From positions 806,001-870,000 of the forward strand of contig NZ_CP046956.1 in NCBI RefSeq assembly GCF_017792025.1: DNA of 64,000 nucleotides, given 5' to 3'. Source of the stretch: Sediminibacillus dalangtanensis. Lineage in GTDB: Bacteria; Bacillota; Bacilli; Bacillales; Amphibacillaceae. Position numbers and translations under genes: made by a program. Below are positions 27,336 through 40,867 of the stretch, piece after piece. The first letter of the stretch is position 1. Each line of letters begins with the position of its first letter. Below the pieces are notes generated by a model. It did not search any database, had not been told where the DNA came from, and saw only the letters and a program-made list of their open reading frames with translations.

Positions 27336-27836
27336 TTAACTTTTGTCTTCATAAAATACGTGTTTAAGGTGAAAGGTGTTTTCTGTTAGTTGCAACAACC
27401 CATAGGAAAATTGGGGCTGTCTCCGTTTATCAGTCGGCGAACCAGGATTGAACAACGTGATTCCATTCACCTGTTTCAGGACGGGAATATGGGAATGGCC
27501 AAAAATGATCATATCGACTGGATGAGATTGAAAGGCGGTTAAAGCGCGTTTTTCCGTGGTTCCGCCTTTACCGTCTCCATGGGTGATACCAATCGTAATT
27601 CCGTTTCGTTCCATTACTTCTTTTCGATTGAGTCGTTCTTTCAATTCGTTTCTGTCCACATTGCCGGTCACTCCTATCACCGGAGCATATTCTTGCAGTT
27701 CTTCGAGTAATTCTACGGTTTGCCAGTCGCCGGCATGAAGGATTAAGTCTGCATTTTCTAATCCCGTCTTCAATTGCCGGGGGAGTTTTTTAGCCATCCT
27801 GGGCATGTGGGTATCAGAAAGAATGACAACCTCCAT
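27336..27836 (-). CDS. YfcE/MJ0936-family metallophosphoesterase
   Basis: Calcineurin-like phosphodiesterase fold with a two-metal site; cytoplasmic. Seen: ILSDTHMP (DxH), LILHAGDWQT (GDW in place of the usual GD), VTGNVDR (GNxD), ITHGDGKG (H ligand), IIFGHSHIPVL (GHSH) and LFNPGSPTDKR. 166 residues, the usual length. Start ATG 27836 after AGGAGACAGG. Bacillus relatives (YsnB type) are of unsettled substrate. Stands alone with its own terminator. Confidence 0.88.
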   Translation of the reverse strand: MEVVILSDTHMPRMAKKLPRQLKTGLENADLILHAGDWQTVELLEELQEYAPVIGVTGNVDRNELKERLNRKEVMERNGITIGITHGDGKGGTTEKRALTAFQSHPVDMIIFGHSHIPVLKQVNGITLFNPGSPTDKRRQPQFSYGLLQLTENTFHLKHVFYEDKS

Positions 27837-27981
27837 TATCCTGTCTCCTATCTAAAATAAGTGTTTTCAGACGGAGCTATCACTCCGTCTGTGGTCCGAG
27901 TGAAATTCAATCTGTTAGCTGTTATGTATTCCCTTCATGCCGTCTATACTAAAGGTATCAACGAAACAGGAGGGATTTCTC

Positions 27982-28035
27982 ATGATGAATGAATACGAAC
28001 TTCAGCAAATCATCGATGCCCGGCGTCCTCGATAA
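27982..28035 (+). other. Tiny ORF (17 codons) with strong ribosome binding site
   Basis: CAGGAGGG followed by ATGATGAATGAATACGAACT, ending CCTCGATAA. A second, 7-codon frame with AAAGGAG lies at about 28069-28092 and an imperfect GC-rich hairpin with GGGGTTTTT follows near 28095-28130. This could be a small peptide gene, a leader, or the head of a lost gene. I cannot assign a function. The rest of 27837-28258 shows nothing more. Confidence 0.3.
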
Positions 28036-28258
28036 TCCAATAAATTCTATGATAAAGGAGTTTAGCCAATGGGCATCGCATTGACAGATTAGACCTCTTC
28101 CTTACACCAATGGTAAAGGGAGGGGTTTTTCATTGTGTTTCAGGAAAGGGAAGGTTTCAGTCAGCAGAGAGGATCAGTACCACTGCTAAAACTTTTAAGA
28201 ATAAGGCATCAGCTTGTCGCGAAGTTTTTCATTGAGCAGGTTGAATAATGAAAACTTG

Positions 28259-29008
28259 TTAATGTTCATAAATCATTTTTCTAGTCATCCCGCCATCAAG
28301 TATAAAGTTCTCTCCGGTCACAAAATCATTGCGCGGATCAGTCAAAAAAAGGCAGGCACGAGCAACATCTTCCGGTTTTCCCACTCGTTTCGCAGGATGC
28401 TGCGCATGGTCAATGGAACGCAAACCCCCGTAGTCGCCCGTTTCTATCCAGCCGGGACTGATTGCGTTCACCCTGATTCGGTCTTTGCTTAATGAGATGG
28501 CCAAAGCATGTGTCAAGGCGGAGATGCCGCCTTTAGAAGCAGCATAAGCTTCCGAGTCAGCTTCGGACATAAAGGCCCTGGTCGAAGCGATGTTCACAAT
28601 AGCCCCGCCGTCCGGGTTGTCGCGCATTTTTTTAGCAGCTTGTTGGGCACATAAAAAATTCCCTCTCAAATTAGTATTAAGGACATCATCCCAATCATCG
28701 ACTGTTAATTCATAGATGCTTTTAAAGCGGGAAACCCCTGCGTTATTAATCAAAATATCAATTTTTCCATAGGTCTCGACAGTTTTCATCACCAGATGCT
28801 CGATATCCTCCGGCCGGCGGACGTCTGTCTCAACAAACATACTGTTGCCGCCTTTTTTTTCGATTTCCGTGACGGTAGCTTTTCCAGCTTTCACGTCTTT
28901 TTCAGCTACTACTATTTTGGCGCCGGCGTCTCCGTAAGCGGCCGCGACGGCAGCGCCGATTCCGCTGCCGGCTCCGGTGACAATGACCGTCTTGTCTGTA
29001 AAGGTCAT
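28259..29008 (-). CDS. Short-chain dehydrogenase/reductase
   Basis: Classical SDR, NAD(P)-dependent. Seen: TVIVTGAGSGIGAAVAAAYG (TGxxxGIG), VVAEKDVKAGKA, ETDVRRPEDIE, DILINNAGVSRF (NNAG), catalytic NIASTRAFMSEADSEAYAAS with YAASKGG, RVNAISPGWIETG and a C-terminal DPRNDFVTGENFILDGGM. 249 residues. The cofactor-binding Glu after beta-2 suggests NAD rather than NADP preference (inference). Start ATG 29008 after GAAGGAAGGGA. No operon partner indicates the substrate. Confidence 0.87.
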   Translation of the reverse strand: MTFTDKTVIVTGAGSGIGAAVAAAYGDAGAKIVVAEKDVKAGKATVTEIEKKGGNSMFVETDVRRPEDIEHLVMKTVETYGKIDILINNAGVSRFKSIYELTVDDWDDVLNTNLRGNFLCAQQAAKKMRDNPDGGAIVNIASTRAFMSEADSEAYAASKGGISALTHALAISLSKDRIRVNAISPGWIETGDYGGLRSIDHAQHPAKRVGKPEDVARACLFLTDPRNDFVTGENFILDGGMTRKMIYEH

Positions 29009-29096
29009 TTCCCTTCCTTCCTTTCAACGTGTTGGTTTTACGATATGATAACATGGATAAAGTTTGCAGCGGAATAAAATGCCCTGTCTGGCAGGA

Positions 29097-30488
29097 TTAT
29101 TTATCCGAAAACAACCGAACGGTTGGTTCTCCGTGCTTTTCTTTGTATATTCTTTCCATGTAATCCTCTGTGATTGCCTTTACTTCTTTATTCAAGAAAA
29201 GAAGTGGAAAGATATTGGCCAAAACCACAAAAGCGAGTACTAGATCAAGAAATTGCCAGACAAACTGCAGTCCTCCGATCGCGCCGACAAATACGGAGAA
29301 GATATAGACAATCCGCATCACCTTGGCCGCCTTTAATCCAAACAGATATTCCACCTGTTTTTCTCCGTAGAAAAGCAGGACACCCAACGTAGTCAGTACA
29401 AAGAACAAGAGAAAGATTGCAATAAAAGATCCGGCAAAATTGTTTCCGAATAAATCGGCGAAGGCAACGGTGATCATGTTTGATGCATCATCTACTCCGA
29501 CATCCTGCCAGGCTCCGGTTACTAATACCGCAATACCGGAAACAGAACAAATAACAATGGTATCGACGAATACACTGACAATCCCCCAAATTGCCTGTTT
29601 AGATGGGTGGTCCGTTTGCGCCGCCGCATGGGCGATCGGTGCTGTTCCAACACCTGCTTCGTTGGAATATAAGCCCCGGGCAATTCCCCACCGAAGCGCT
29701 TGAGCGATTCCGGCACCAGCAAATCCACCAGCTGCTGAAATCGGTGTAAATGCATGGGCGAAGATCAATCCGAAAACATGGGGAAGCTGATCCACATGAG
29801 CCAAAATCACAGCAAGGGCCGCCAGTAGGTAAGAGATGACCATAAAGGGCACGAGCTTGTCTGTTACTTTACCAATCCGCTTGATGCCGCCAAATACAAT
29901 CAGGGCAATAAAAATGGTGATGATGATACCGGAAACCCATGTTGGCCAGCCGAACGCCCCTTCAACTTGTGTGGCGATGGAATTGGATTGCACCATGGAA
30001 CTTGGTATGACTTCAAGCATGAGGAAAAATGCGAATAAGAAGGCGACTTTATCCCATCCGAGGGCTTTTTTTATGTAGTATTGCGGGCCGCCTACCCATT
30101 CTCCTTCTTTATTTTTCTCGCGGTATTTTAAACCTAAAGCAATTTCGGCATATTTGGTGGCCATGCCAATCAATGCGACGATCCACATCCAGAAGAGTGC
30201 GCCCGGTCCACCGAGAGCGATTGCAACAGGCACGCCCACTATATTTGTGGCTCCTGCGGTGGAGGCTAATGCAGATGTGAAAGCCTGGAAGGGGGTGATC
30301 GATCCTTTGTGCTTGTTCTTTTTAAATATCTGACCTATCGTTTGATTTAAAATATGGCCGAAAAAACGAAATTGGAAAAACTTGAGTCGGATGGTCAAAA
30401 ATAAGCCGGTGAAAATTAATAAAATAGAAAGTAAATACGTCCATAAAAAATCAGAAACAGCTGCAACGAGGTTCTCTAAAACGTCCAT
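29097..30488 (-). CDS. Sodium:alanine/glycine symporter (AGCS family)
   Basis: Inner-membrane Na+-coupled amino-acid importer with about ten membrane segments. Family signatures are clear: FFQFRFFGHIL, TPFQAFTSALASTAGATNIV followed by GVPVAIALGGPGALFWMW, KYAEIALGLKYREKN, GVGTAPIAHAAAQTDHP and TTLGVLLFYGEKQVEYLFG. 463 residues, complete. Several paralogues (AlsT, GlnT, YrbD) exist in Bacillus and cannot be separated here. Monocistronic, minus strand. Confidence 0.92.
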   Translation of the reverse strand: MDVLENLVAAVSDFLWTYLLSILLIFTGLFLTIRLKFFQFRFFGHILNQTIGQIFKKNKHKGSITPFQAFTSALASTAGATNIVGVPVAIALGGPGALFWMWIVALIGMATKYAEIALGLKYREKNKEGEWVGGPQYYIKKALGWDKVAFLFAFFLMLEVIPSSMVQSNSIATQVEGAFGWPTWVSGIIITIFIALIVFGGIKRIGKVTDKLVPFMVISYLLAALAVILAHVDQLPHVFGLIFAHAFTPISAAGGFAGAGIAQALRWGIARGLYSNEAGVGTAPIAHAAAQTDHPSKQAIWGIVSVFVDTIVICSVSGIAVLVTGAWQDVGVDDASNMITVAFADLFGNNFAGSFIAIFLLFFVLTTLGVLLFYGEKQVEYLFGLKAAKVMRIVYIFSVFVGAIGGLQFVWQFLDLVLAFVVLANIFPLLFLNKEVKAITEDYMERIYKEKHGEPTVRLFSDK

Positions 30489-30646
30489 TTTTCTTTATCA
30501 TTCCAATCATCAGATTTGTGAGGCTGCTTAATGCTGATTAATACCCTATCTCCACCGCTTTTAATCCTTCGTTTTTCTTGATATGACGCCTCCATGTTCC
30601 TATGCCTTTCCTACAGGGTATCCTTTTATTGAAAGGAGAATGTTTG

Positions 30647-30973
30647 ATGGAGAAAGCAGAATCATTGAGCGAAATAGAAGCTCGAATACGGAAACATCGA
30701 TTAGTACTGTTACTGATATCCCGACCAAATTGCTCCGTCTGTCAGGCGGTACGACCACAGATTGAGGAATTGCTATTGAAGAAAAGCGAAATTCACGGTT
30801 TTCATATCGATGCTGATCAGGTAACGGAAATTGCCGGTGCTTACTCTGTTTTCGCCGTTCCAGCCGTTATTGTCCTAGCCGAAGGGAAGGAAATGCTACG
30901 TAAAGTGCGTTTTATTCCAATGGGAGAACTGGAAAAACAATTGACGCAGCTTATTTCGGCCTATATAGAATAA
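30647..30973 (+). CDS. Thioredoxin-like protein
   Basis: Small cytoplasmic thioredoxin-fold protein, 108 residues. The active-site region is SRPNCSVCQAVRPQIEELLL (CxxC as CSVC) followed by IDADQVTEIAGAYSVFAVPA, with the cis-proline in VPAV. It resembles YtpP/YdfQ-type Bacillus thioredoxins. The ATG at 30647 follows GAAAGGAGA; an upstream ATG at 30602 has no ribosome binding site. The DUF421 gene begins 77 bases downstream on the same strand. Confidence 0.85.
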   Translation: MEKAESLSEIEARIRKHRLVLLLISRPNCSVCQAVRPQIEELLLKKSEIHGFHIDADQVTEIAGAYSVFAVPAVIVLAEGKEMLRKVRFIPMGELEKQLTQLISAYIE

Positions 30974-31049
30974 TGTGCACCTCGATTGTTTGAGGTGGAG
31001 ACTAAACAGGAAAACATATCAAAAACGGTGCAGAAGGAGAGAAGCGATC

Positions 31050-31571
31050 ATGTTTTCGTTTTCCTGGCCATCTATCGGCAGAGTTGTTTTAATCGGAATC
31101 CTTGCCTACATCGCCCTGATTGTCCTATTGCGAATAACAGGTAAGCGTACACTGACTAAATTGAATGCCTTCGATTTGGTGGTAACGGTGGCGATTGGTT
31201 CTACGCTTGCTACCATTCTATTAAATCAAAAGGTTTCTATTTTCCAGGGCATAACTGCGCTTGCCACCCTTGTATTCCTGCAGTTCGTTTTTGCCTGGTC
31301 TTCCATAAGAAGCACTTTTATCAATCGCCTAATCAAAGCAGAACCTAAATTATTATTTTATCAAGGACACTTTTTTGAGCAGGAAATGGAGAAGGAAAGA
31401 ATTCAGCGAATAGAAGTTCTGCAGGCAGTTCGTAATCAGGGAATGGCTTCAATGGATTTAGTGGAAGCAGTCATACTGGAAACAGACGGAAGTATGTCCA
31501 TTTTGACGAAGACTCGGAATGGATCTCACGATACGCTTCAAAATGTTAAAGGTTTTGATTCTTCATCATGA
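31050..31571 (+). CDS. DUF421 (YetF-type) membrane protein
   Basis: About 173 residues. The N-terminal 90 residues hold three membrane segments (VVLIGILAYIALIVLLRITG; FDLVVTVAIGSTLATILL; ITALATLVFLQFVFAW) with the family motif GKRTLTKLNAFDLVVTVAIG. The C-terminal part is the soluble DUF421 domain (KLLFYQGHFFEQEMEKERI; EAVILETDGSMSIL). Known spore-related members (YetF; GerMosaic 2Duf) belong to this family, but the role here is unknown. Start ATG 31050 after AAGGAGAG; the frame opens earlier at 30975 without support. Confidence 0.85.
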   Translation: MFSFSWPSIGRVVLIGILAYIALIVLLRITGKRTLTKLNAFDLVVTVAIGSTLATILLNQKVSIFQGITALATLVFLQFVFAWSSIRSTFINRLIKAEPKLLFYQGHFFEQEMEKERIQRIEVLQAVRNQGMASMDLVEAVILETDGSMSILTKTRNGSHDTLQNVKGFDSSS

Positions 31572-31630
31572 TAGGAGATTAAAAACACTGTATAATGTAA
31601 CGAAAGGTTTTAGTGACGGAGGAGTTAACG

Positions 31631-31960
31631 ATGCACCAATTTACAGAAAATACAATCAAGCTGATCCAGGAAATACCGGAAGGAAAGGTGATGTACTATG
31701 GTCAAATTGCCAAGCATGCCGGAAATGCACGTGGGGCCAGACAAGTGGTTCGGGTTTTGCACTCTATGAGCAAGAAACATCATTTACCTTGGCATCGGGT
31801 CGTCAATGCCAAAGGGGAAATAAGTGTGAAGGGGGAAGAACAATTTCACACACAAAAACTTTCGCTGGAATTAGAAGGGGTAGAAGTGGATAGCGGGGGA
31901 ACCATCAACTTGGATAAGTTTCTCTATGAGCCGGAGGAGGATGGGGAATGGAAGCGATAG
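31631..31960 (+). CDS. Alkyltransferase-like protein (ATL), Trp in place of the acceptor Cys
   Basis: Resembles the DNA-binding half of O6-alkylguanine-DNA alkyltransferase: IPEGKVMYYGQIAKHAG, the helix-turn-helix arginine finger ARQVVRVLHSMSKKH and PWHRVVNAKGEIS. The acceptor motif PCHRV reads PWHRV, the hallmark of ATL proteins, which bind alkylated bases and recruit nucleotide-excision repair without transferring the alkyl group. 109 residues. ATG 31631 is 8 bases from GGAGG; a GTG at 31613 is less likely. TATAAT at about 31591 may be its -10. Confidence 0.9.
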   Translation: MHQFTENTIKLIQEIPEGKVMYYGQIAKHAGNARGARQVVRVLHSMSKKHHLPWHRVVNAKGEISVKGEEQFHTQKLSLELEGVEVDSGGTINLDKFLYEPEEDGEWKR

Positions 31961-32084
31961 TCCAACTGCAGCTTACCAGTCAAATAATGGAGTATTTCCT
32001 AGAAGTTTTTGGTTTGAGGAGCAAGACCAAAAACTTGGTGATTTTGAAAACCAGGTAAGACGCCGGGCAGTCCGGTTAAATCAA

Positions 32085-32270
32085 AGAGGTTGGTACAAAA
32101 GCTTAGTGGCAAAAACAAAAACCGAACGTTGATTCGAATTGACACCATTCGAACTCGTTTGGTTCTTTAATTTAATTATTTGGTAAAGTAAGTCGGCTTG
32201 GCAAGTGGATTCAATCGCCCTCATCCCGCTAGAGTCCTGCCCGTGGAAAGCGCAGTATCTTGATGGAACG
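32085..32270. repeat. Interspersed repeat family A, copy A4 (degenerate)
   Basis: Worn copy: GAGGTTGGTACAAAAGCTTAG, AAAACCGAACGTT..AACTCGTTTGGTT hairpin with mismatches, then fragments of the core (TTGGCAAGTGGATTCA, CATCCCGCTAGAGTC, CCGTGGAAAGCGCAGTATC). Confidence 0.6.
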
Positions 32271-32433
32271 GTGATAAGCGCTTATCAAACATCATATTAA
32301 AAGGAAGGTTTTACTGTTCTTCCATTGTACAGTCAGCTGAATACATAAATAAGTAAGCTCTTATATTTCCTATCCTGTCACCGTTCCTGTTTTTTAAGTG
32401 GGTGGTTGTAATGTCTCCGCCATTTTTTTTCAT

Positions 32434-32670
32434 TGTATAGGAAATTATAAATTTAATTGACTGTGGATCATTATTGGCTGATACAGCCACATCCAGCTCC
32501 AGCGCCTACCCCCTCGAGGTCTTAAGCCCACCCTCGGTGTGGCAAAAAGCGCCACGCCGAGGTTGTTCTTAAGCTTGTCGGAGGCCCAAACGATGTGGGT
32601 CATGCAGGCGTTGCCACAGGACGTGGCGACTCTAGCCTGTACTCCTTTAAACAGGCGCTTGCGCTTTTGT
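32434..32670. repeat. Interspersed repeat family B, copy B1
   Basis: GC-rich block: CTGTGGATCATTATTGGCTG, ATCCAGCTCCAGCGCCTACC, CCTCGAGGTCTTAAGCCCAC, a hairpin CTCGGTGTGGC..GCCACGCCGAG, TAAGCTTGTCGGAGGCCCAA, GATGTGGGTCATGCAGGCG and ACAGGCGCTTGCGCTTTT. Copies B2 and B3 lie near 57.0 and 58.9 kb. This AGCTCCAGCGCC block is widespread in Bacillus-group genomes. Confidence 0.75.
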
Positions 32671-32761
32671 TCTTAATCTAAACAATTTCTGGCTCAAATG
32701 GCTAATTGCATAAAAAGTAGAATTTTGTCGAAAATAGATAGCGAAAAGGAAGTGGTGGAAA

Positions 32762-33217
32762 ATGAGCTTTCATATCGTATATGGTTTCCTTCTCCCCTGG
32801 GTTATAGCGACCGTTCATTTATTTCGATATCATAAAACGATTCTTCTTCTAATTTTCCCTGTTTGCAGCATGCTTGCATTTGCCGTGAATGATTTAGGTT
32901 TTACGTATGGTTTTTGGAGATTAGAATCTAAACCGCCTCTGGAAGGAGTACTTGCAATGCTTCCATATAACATAGGAATTTATCCTGTGTTGGCAAGCTA
33001 TATGATTTTACTTGTAAGTCATCTAAGCAGACACCCCATATTGATTGTAATTGGTATAGCGTTGTTTACTACTTTCCTCGAGTTCTTAATGGTGGTCACG
33101 GACAGAGTAGAGTACAACAAAGGCTGGACAATTGGCTGGACATTTGTCTCCTATGTTATACCTTATTATTTAGTTTATCTATATTACCGTTGTTTACAAA
33201 CGTTGCGGGTGATTTAG
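32762..33217 (+). CDS. CBO0543-type membrane protein
   Basis: About 151 residues with five predicted membrane segments (IVYGFLLPWVIATVHLF; TILLLIFPVCSMLAFAV; NIGIYPVLASYMILLVSHL; ILIVIGIALFTTFLEFLMV; GWTFVSYVIPYYLVYLYY). Segment ends NDLGFTYGFW and VEYNKGWTIGWTFVSY fit the CBO0543 family of Bacillota membrane proteins, function unknown. Start ATG 32762 after GGAAGTGGTGG. Monocistronic, between family B copy B1 and the rRNA operon. Confidence 0.7.
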   Translation: MSFHIVYGFLLPWVIATVHLFRYHKTILLLIFPVCSMLAFAVNDLGFTYGFWRLESKPPLEGVLAMLPYNIGIYPVLASYMILLVSHLSRHPILIVIGIALFTTFLEFLMVVTDRVEYNKGWTIGWTFVSYVIPYYLVYLYYRCLQTLRVI

Positions 33218-33346
33218 ATAGGTGATACCTACAAAATGAGTCCGTTCAGGAATTTAATACCATGAAAAAGAGTATTGCGTTACGTGAATAGCCATGATAT
33301 ATTATGAAAGCTGCATCAGACAGCAAGCAACTAACGAAAAAACATA

Positions 33347-33376
33347 TTGACTTTATAAAAAATAATATGTTATATT
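33347..33376 (+). promoter_or_regulatory. rRNA operon promoter P1
   Basis: TTGACT (33347-33352), 18 bases, TATATT (33371-33376), in a very AT-rich upstream region suited to UP-element binding. Confidence 0.75.
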
Positions 33377-33424
33377 AATTAAGTTGCTGTTTTGAAAGAA
33401 ACAACAATTAATCCAAAAAAATTG

Positions 33425-33453
33425 TTGACTTCATTCTAGCAAACTGTTATAAT
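33425..33453 (+). promoter_or_regulatory. rRNA operon promoter P2
   Basis: TTGACT (33425-33430), exactly 17 bases, TATAAT (33448-33453). Nearly consensus and 77 bases downstream of P1, the usual tandem arrangement of Bacillus rrn operons. Confidence 0.85.
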
Positions 33454-33569
33454 TATTAAGCTGTCGTTGAGACGGCATCATCAATTTGATCCTTGAAAAC
33501 TGAACAAAACAACCAGTATGTCAAGCAAGATATACAAGCTAGTTTTTGAACGAGCAAGCAAGCTCACTT

Positions 33570-35195
<1,626 letters not shown>

Positions 35196-35522
35196 TAGCG
35201 ACGTACAAACTGGACTGAACCGAAGGAGATAAAGGAAACACAGCGAACAGCGTGAGCTGATGTTGACTTATCGTACGGAGGTGAGGGAAGTTGTGCTAGT
35301 CGCTGGGTGCTGGAGCTGGACAGGAATAGCTCTTACGAGCTAAACACAGGACATACTTGGTTGTTTGGTTCAGTTTTGAGGGATCAATTCCCTTAATTAC
35401 TACTTGTACCTTGAAAACTAGATAAGATAAATAGGAAGTGAAGGCGACTGCTCAGCAGGAGCTGGAACTAGACTATGCAAGACATTCAACGACATTGAAG
35501 TAACACGTCATTCACGAACGAT

Positions 35523-38441
<2,919 letters not shown>

Positions 38442-38766
38442 AAACAAAAAGTGAAGGCGACTGGTCAACAGCGTATGGATAGATCAGCCAGATGGTAGTA
38501 CGCCGCTTTGAGCGTACGAAAAGCTGGATGAACTATACACTAGCTGTTAGGAGCCGTAACTGGATTAAAACAAAAAGCGTAGCGGGCTTGGTCAGATGCG
38601 ACACGCATAAGCCAGTCACCGAAAAGCCCTGTTTTATGGGCTTGTAGGGGAATGACTTATGACGCGAGCATCTAGTCCGCAGAGCTGGATTCAAACGTGT
38701 GAAGTTCGTTGATGTCTTCCTTCTTATCTAGTTTTGAAGGTACACTTTTCTTAAAAGCATACCGAT

Positions 38767-38883
38767 GTCTGGTGGCAATAGCGGAGAGGCCACACCTGTT
38801 CCCATGCCGAACACAGTAGTTAAGCTCTCCAGCGCCCATGGTAGTTGGGGCTTTGCCCCTGCGAGAGTAGGACGCCGCCAGGC
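38767..38883 (+). rRNA. rrf: 5S ribosomal RNA
   Basis: About 117 bases: TCTGGTGGCAATAGCGGAGA, CCACACCTGTTCCCATGCCG, AACACAGTAGTTAAGCTCTC, the ATGGTAGTTGGGG stem and GAGAGTAGGACGCCGCCAGG. It follows the 23S gene after a spacer of 325 bases that holds no tRNA gene. Confidence 0.95.
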
Positions 38884-38888
38884 AAACC

Positions 38889-38930
38889 CAACACCCTTGA
38901 ATGAGGACATCCTCGTTCAAGGGTGTTTTT
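38889..38930 (+). terminator. rRNA operon terminator
   Basis: Stem AACACCCTTGAATGAGGA / TCCTCGTTCAAGGGTGTT and T-run directly after 5S. Confidence 0.9.
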
Positions 38931-39251
38931 TGTAATTGTTTCTTTGCAGAATTGGGTGCTGCTATGATTACTTTGCGATCGATGCTTTATAGCATTTTTT
39001 AGTAATATTTTGTTTGGGCAATCTTAGAGCACCATGTTACCATTCTGCTTCTAAAGAAGGGAAATAAAGTAATTTCCTCATGAAATTAATCACAGTCTCT
39101 ACTTATATAAAATATAGCTTACTAGTCAATGAGAAATAGCAAATGTGAATTAAAAAATCAATAGTCCAATTTTACTAAAATGCAGATAAAACGTTTATCC
39201 TTCCTGGAAAAGCGGAATAACACTAACAACTACAGAAAAGGAGGTATTTTC
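38931..39251. other. Intergenic stretch after the rRNA operon
   Basis: AT-rich, no repeat copy and no tRNA cluster; only the expected promoter of the following DUF2512 gene. Nothing else seen. Confidence 0.5.
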
Positions 39252-39629
39252 ATGGAACACGGAAAAGCCCTTGGCATGAAAGCGTTAATGGTTTTACCTA
39301 TCATGTGGATTATTATGACGCTGATTTTTGATGTTTCTTTTTGGAGCACTACTATATTGGGGATTATCCTAATTGTAGCAGCGTATGCTCTTGGCGATAT
39401 GATGATATTTCCGCGAACTAGCAACATGATGGCCACTCTATCTGACTTTGGTTTAGCGTTAATTGTGCTGTGGATTGGTCTTGCAGTTATCGGAGCAGAA
39501 AGTACCTTTTTACCAGCATTGATCACGGCAGTTGTAATAGCTGCAGGAGAATGGTTCTACCACAAATGGTTAGTGAAAAATAACATGGCGACAATCAGAG
39601 AAAGCCGTAAGTTATCCGAAAGTCATTAA
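39252..39629 (+). CDS. DUF2512 (YndM-type) membrane protein
   Basis: 125 residues with four membrane segments (MKALMVLPIMWIIMTLIF; TTILGIILIVAAYALGD; LSDFGLALIVLWIGLAVIG; FLPALITAVVIAAGEWFY). The central DMMIFPRTSNMMATLSDFG and the terminal GEWFYHKWLVK are hallmarks of DUF2512, function unknown, found in endospore formers. ATG 39252 is 8 bases after AAGGAGG. Own terminator follows. Confidence 0.85.
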   Translation: MEHGKALGMKALMVLPIMWIIMTLIFDVSFWSTTILGIILIVAAYALGDMMIFPRTSNMMATLSDFGLALIVLWIGLAVIGAESTFLPALITAVVIAAGEWFYHKWLVKNNMATIRESRKLSESH

Positions 39630-39655
39630 TAAATTTAATAGAAGAAGAATAAATC

Positions 39656-39692
39656 AAGCCCTCTGATTCTCAGTGAATCGGAGGGCTATTTG
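39656..39692 (+). terminator. Terminator after the DUF2512 gene
   Basis: Perfect arms AGCCCTCTGATTC / GAATC-GGAGGGCT, loop TCAGT, then ATTTGTATT. Confidence 0.75.
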
Positions 39693-39849
39693 TATTACTT
39701 CTCTTTAAGAACGAGCATAATAAAAAACTACTAGAAGAAAAGTAGAGAAGCAGGTCTTCCAAATGAATAAACGCATTGTTTTGGTAAATCGACAGAAAGT
39801 GATAAAATGAGGGCGCAGGAAATACTGTCTTTGAATGGGGGAACGACAG

Positions 39850-40857
39850 ATGAGCGAGTCCGTTTTAGAAAAACATGCTAGTTATACATGGCTCCCTAAA
39901 GAGGGAAGCATGAGATTTGAAGGACAGGATGTTATTATATTCTGGATCGAAACGGCGATGAAGTCGTTTGTTGATACAATAGAGGAAGTGTCCGGCAACG
40001 ATGCAGCCAACGTGGTGATGGAAACAGCCGGTTTCAGAATGGGAAACATCGTCAGTGATTTTTTTAAACAAGATTGCATAAATAATGTGATTAACTCTTT
40101 TCCGGACATTTATGCCGCTGCAGGCTGGTGTGATTTGGAAATTGTCGATTTTTCAGAAGAAGAAAAAACGGCTGTCATTCGGGTGAGAAACAGCTGGGAG
40201 TACAAGGTAAACAAGGTGCAGGGAAAACAGAAAATGAGTACCTTTTTACCTGGACATTTTGCTGGTACATTGACCGGTCTGTTCGAGCAAAATACCGGTT
40301 TCTCGGTGGTGAAAAGCCAACTGGAAGGCGATGAATATGACGAAATTCATTACTACCCTTCTGAAGGGCATCCAGTCAGGGACATTCATCAATTCACAAG
40401 GATAAAGGAGCAAGAGGAAATAAAACGTCTGGAAAATATGGTCGAGGAGAGGACGGAAACGTTAACCACCCTTGTTAAAGAAATCTCTTCCCCGTTGATC
40501 CCCGTACTGGATGGGATTGTGGTGATGCCGCTGATCGGCAAATATGATGAGACCAGAGCCGATGATTTGTTGAGCAGAACAATGAAAAACTTACCGGAAT
40601 ACCAAGCCAATTTTTTAATCCTCGATGTAACGGGATTGGATGACGATTTGGATGCATATTCCATTACCCTTCTGCAAAGTTTGACCCATTCTTCCGAATT
40701 GCTGGGGACCAAGAGTGCTATTGTCGGTATTTCCCCGAATTTGAGCATGAAGTTGATCGAGGCTAAGGTTGATATGAAGGGTTTAAACTGTTTCTCTACG
40801 TTAAAACATGCGATTCACTTTGCACTGGCCCAGGAAGGGAAACAGATTATTGGTTAA
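39850..40857 (+). CDS. V4R-like plus STAS domain protein (RsbR-related)
   Basis: 335 residues. N-terminal 170 residues resemble a V4R ligand-binding fold (NVVMETAGFRMGNIVSDFFK; FPDIYAAAGWCDLEIVDFS; MSTFLPGHFAGTLTGLFEQN). A short coiled coil (KEQEEIKRLENMVEERTETL) links to an RsbR-type STAS domain (SSPLIPVLDGIVVMPLIGKY at its entry). In the STAS domain the phospho-acceptor Thr of VDTM-type motifs is replaced (LDAYSITLL) and GIRPE reads GISPN, so regulation by RsbT-type phosphorylation seems lost. ATG 39850 follows the GGGGGAA site in which an earlier ATG lies. The next gene starts 10 bases downstream. Confidence 0.75.
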   Translation: MSESVLEKHASYTWLPKEGSMRFEGQDVIIFWIETAMKSFVDTIEEVSGNDAANVVMETAGFRMGNIVSDFFKQDCINNVINSFPDIYAAAGWCDLEIVDFSEEEKTAVIRVRNSWEYKVNKVQGKQKMSTFLPGHFAGTLTGLFEQNTGFSVVKSQLEGDEYDEIHYYPSEGHPVRDIHQFTRIKEQEEIKRLENMVEERTETLTTLVKEISSPLIPVLDGIVVMPLIGKYDETRADDLLSRTMKNLPEYQANFLILDVTGLDDDLDAYSITLLQSLTHSSELLGTKSAIVGISPNLSMKLIEAKVDMKGLNCFSTLKHAIHFALAQEGKQIIG

Positions 40858-40867
40858 GGAGAGAAAT

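Noticed and set aside
28214..28492. 92-codon plus-strand frame opposite the SDR
   Set aside because: Shadow of the minus-strand SDR gene.
31926..32132. 68-codon frame after the ATL gene
   Set aside because: No start signal; runs into family A repeat A4.
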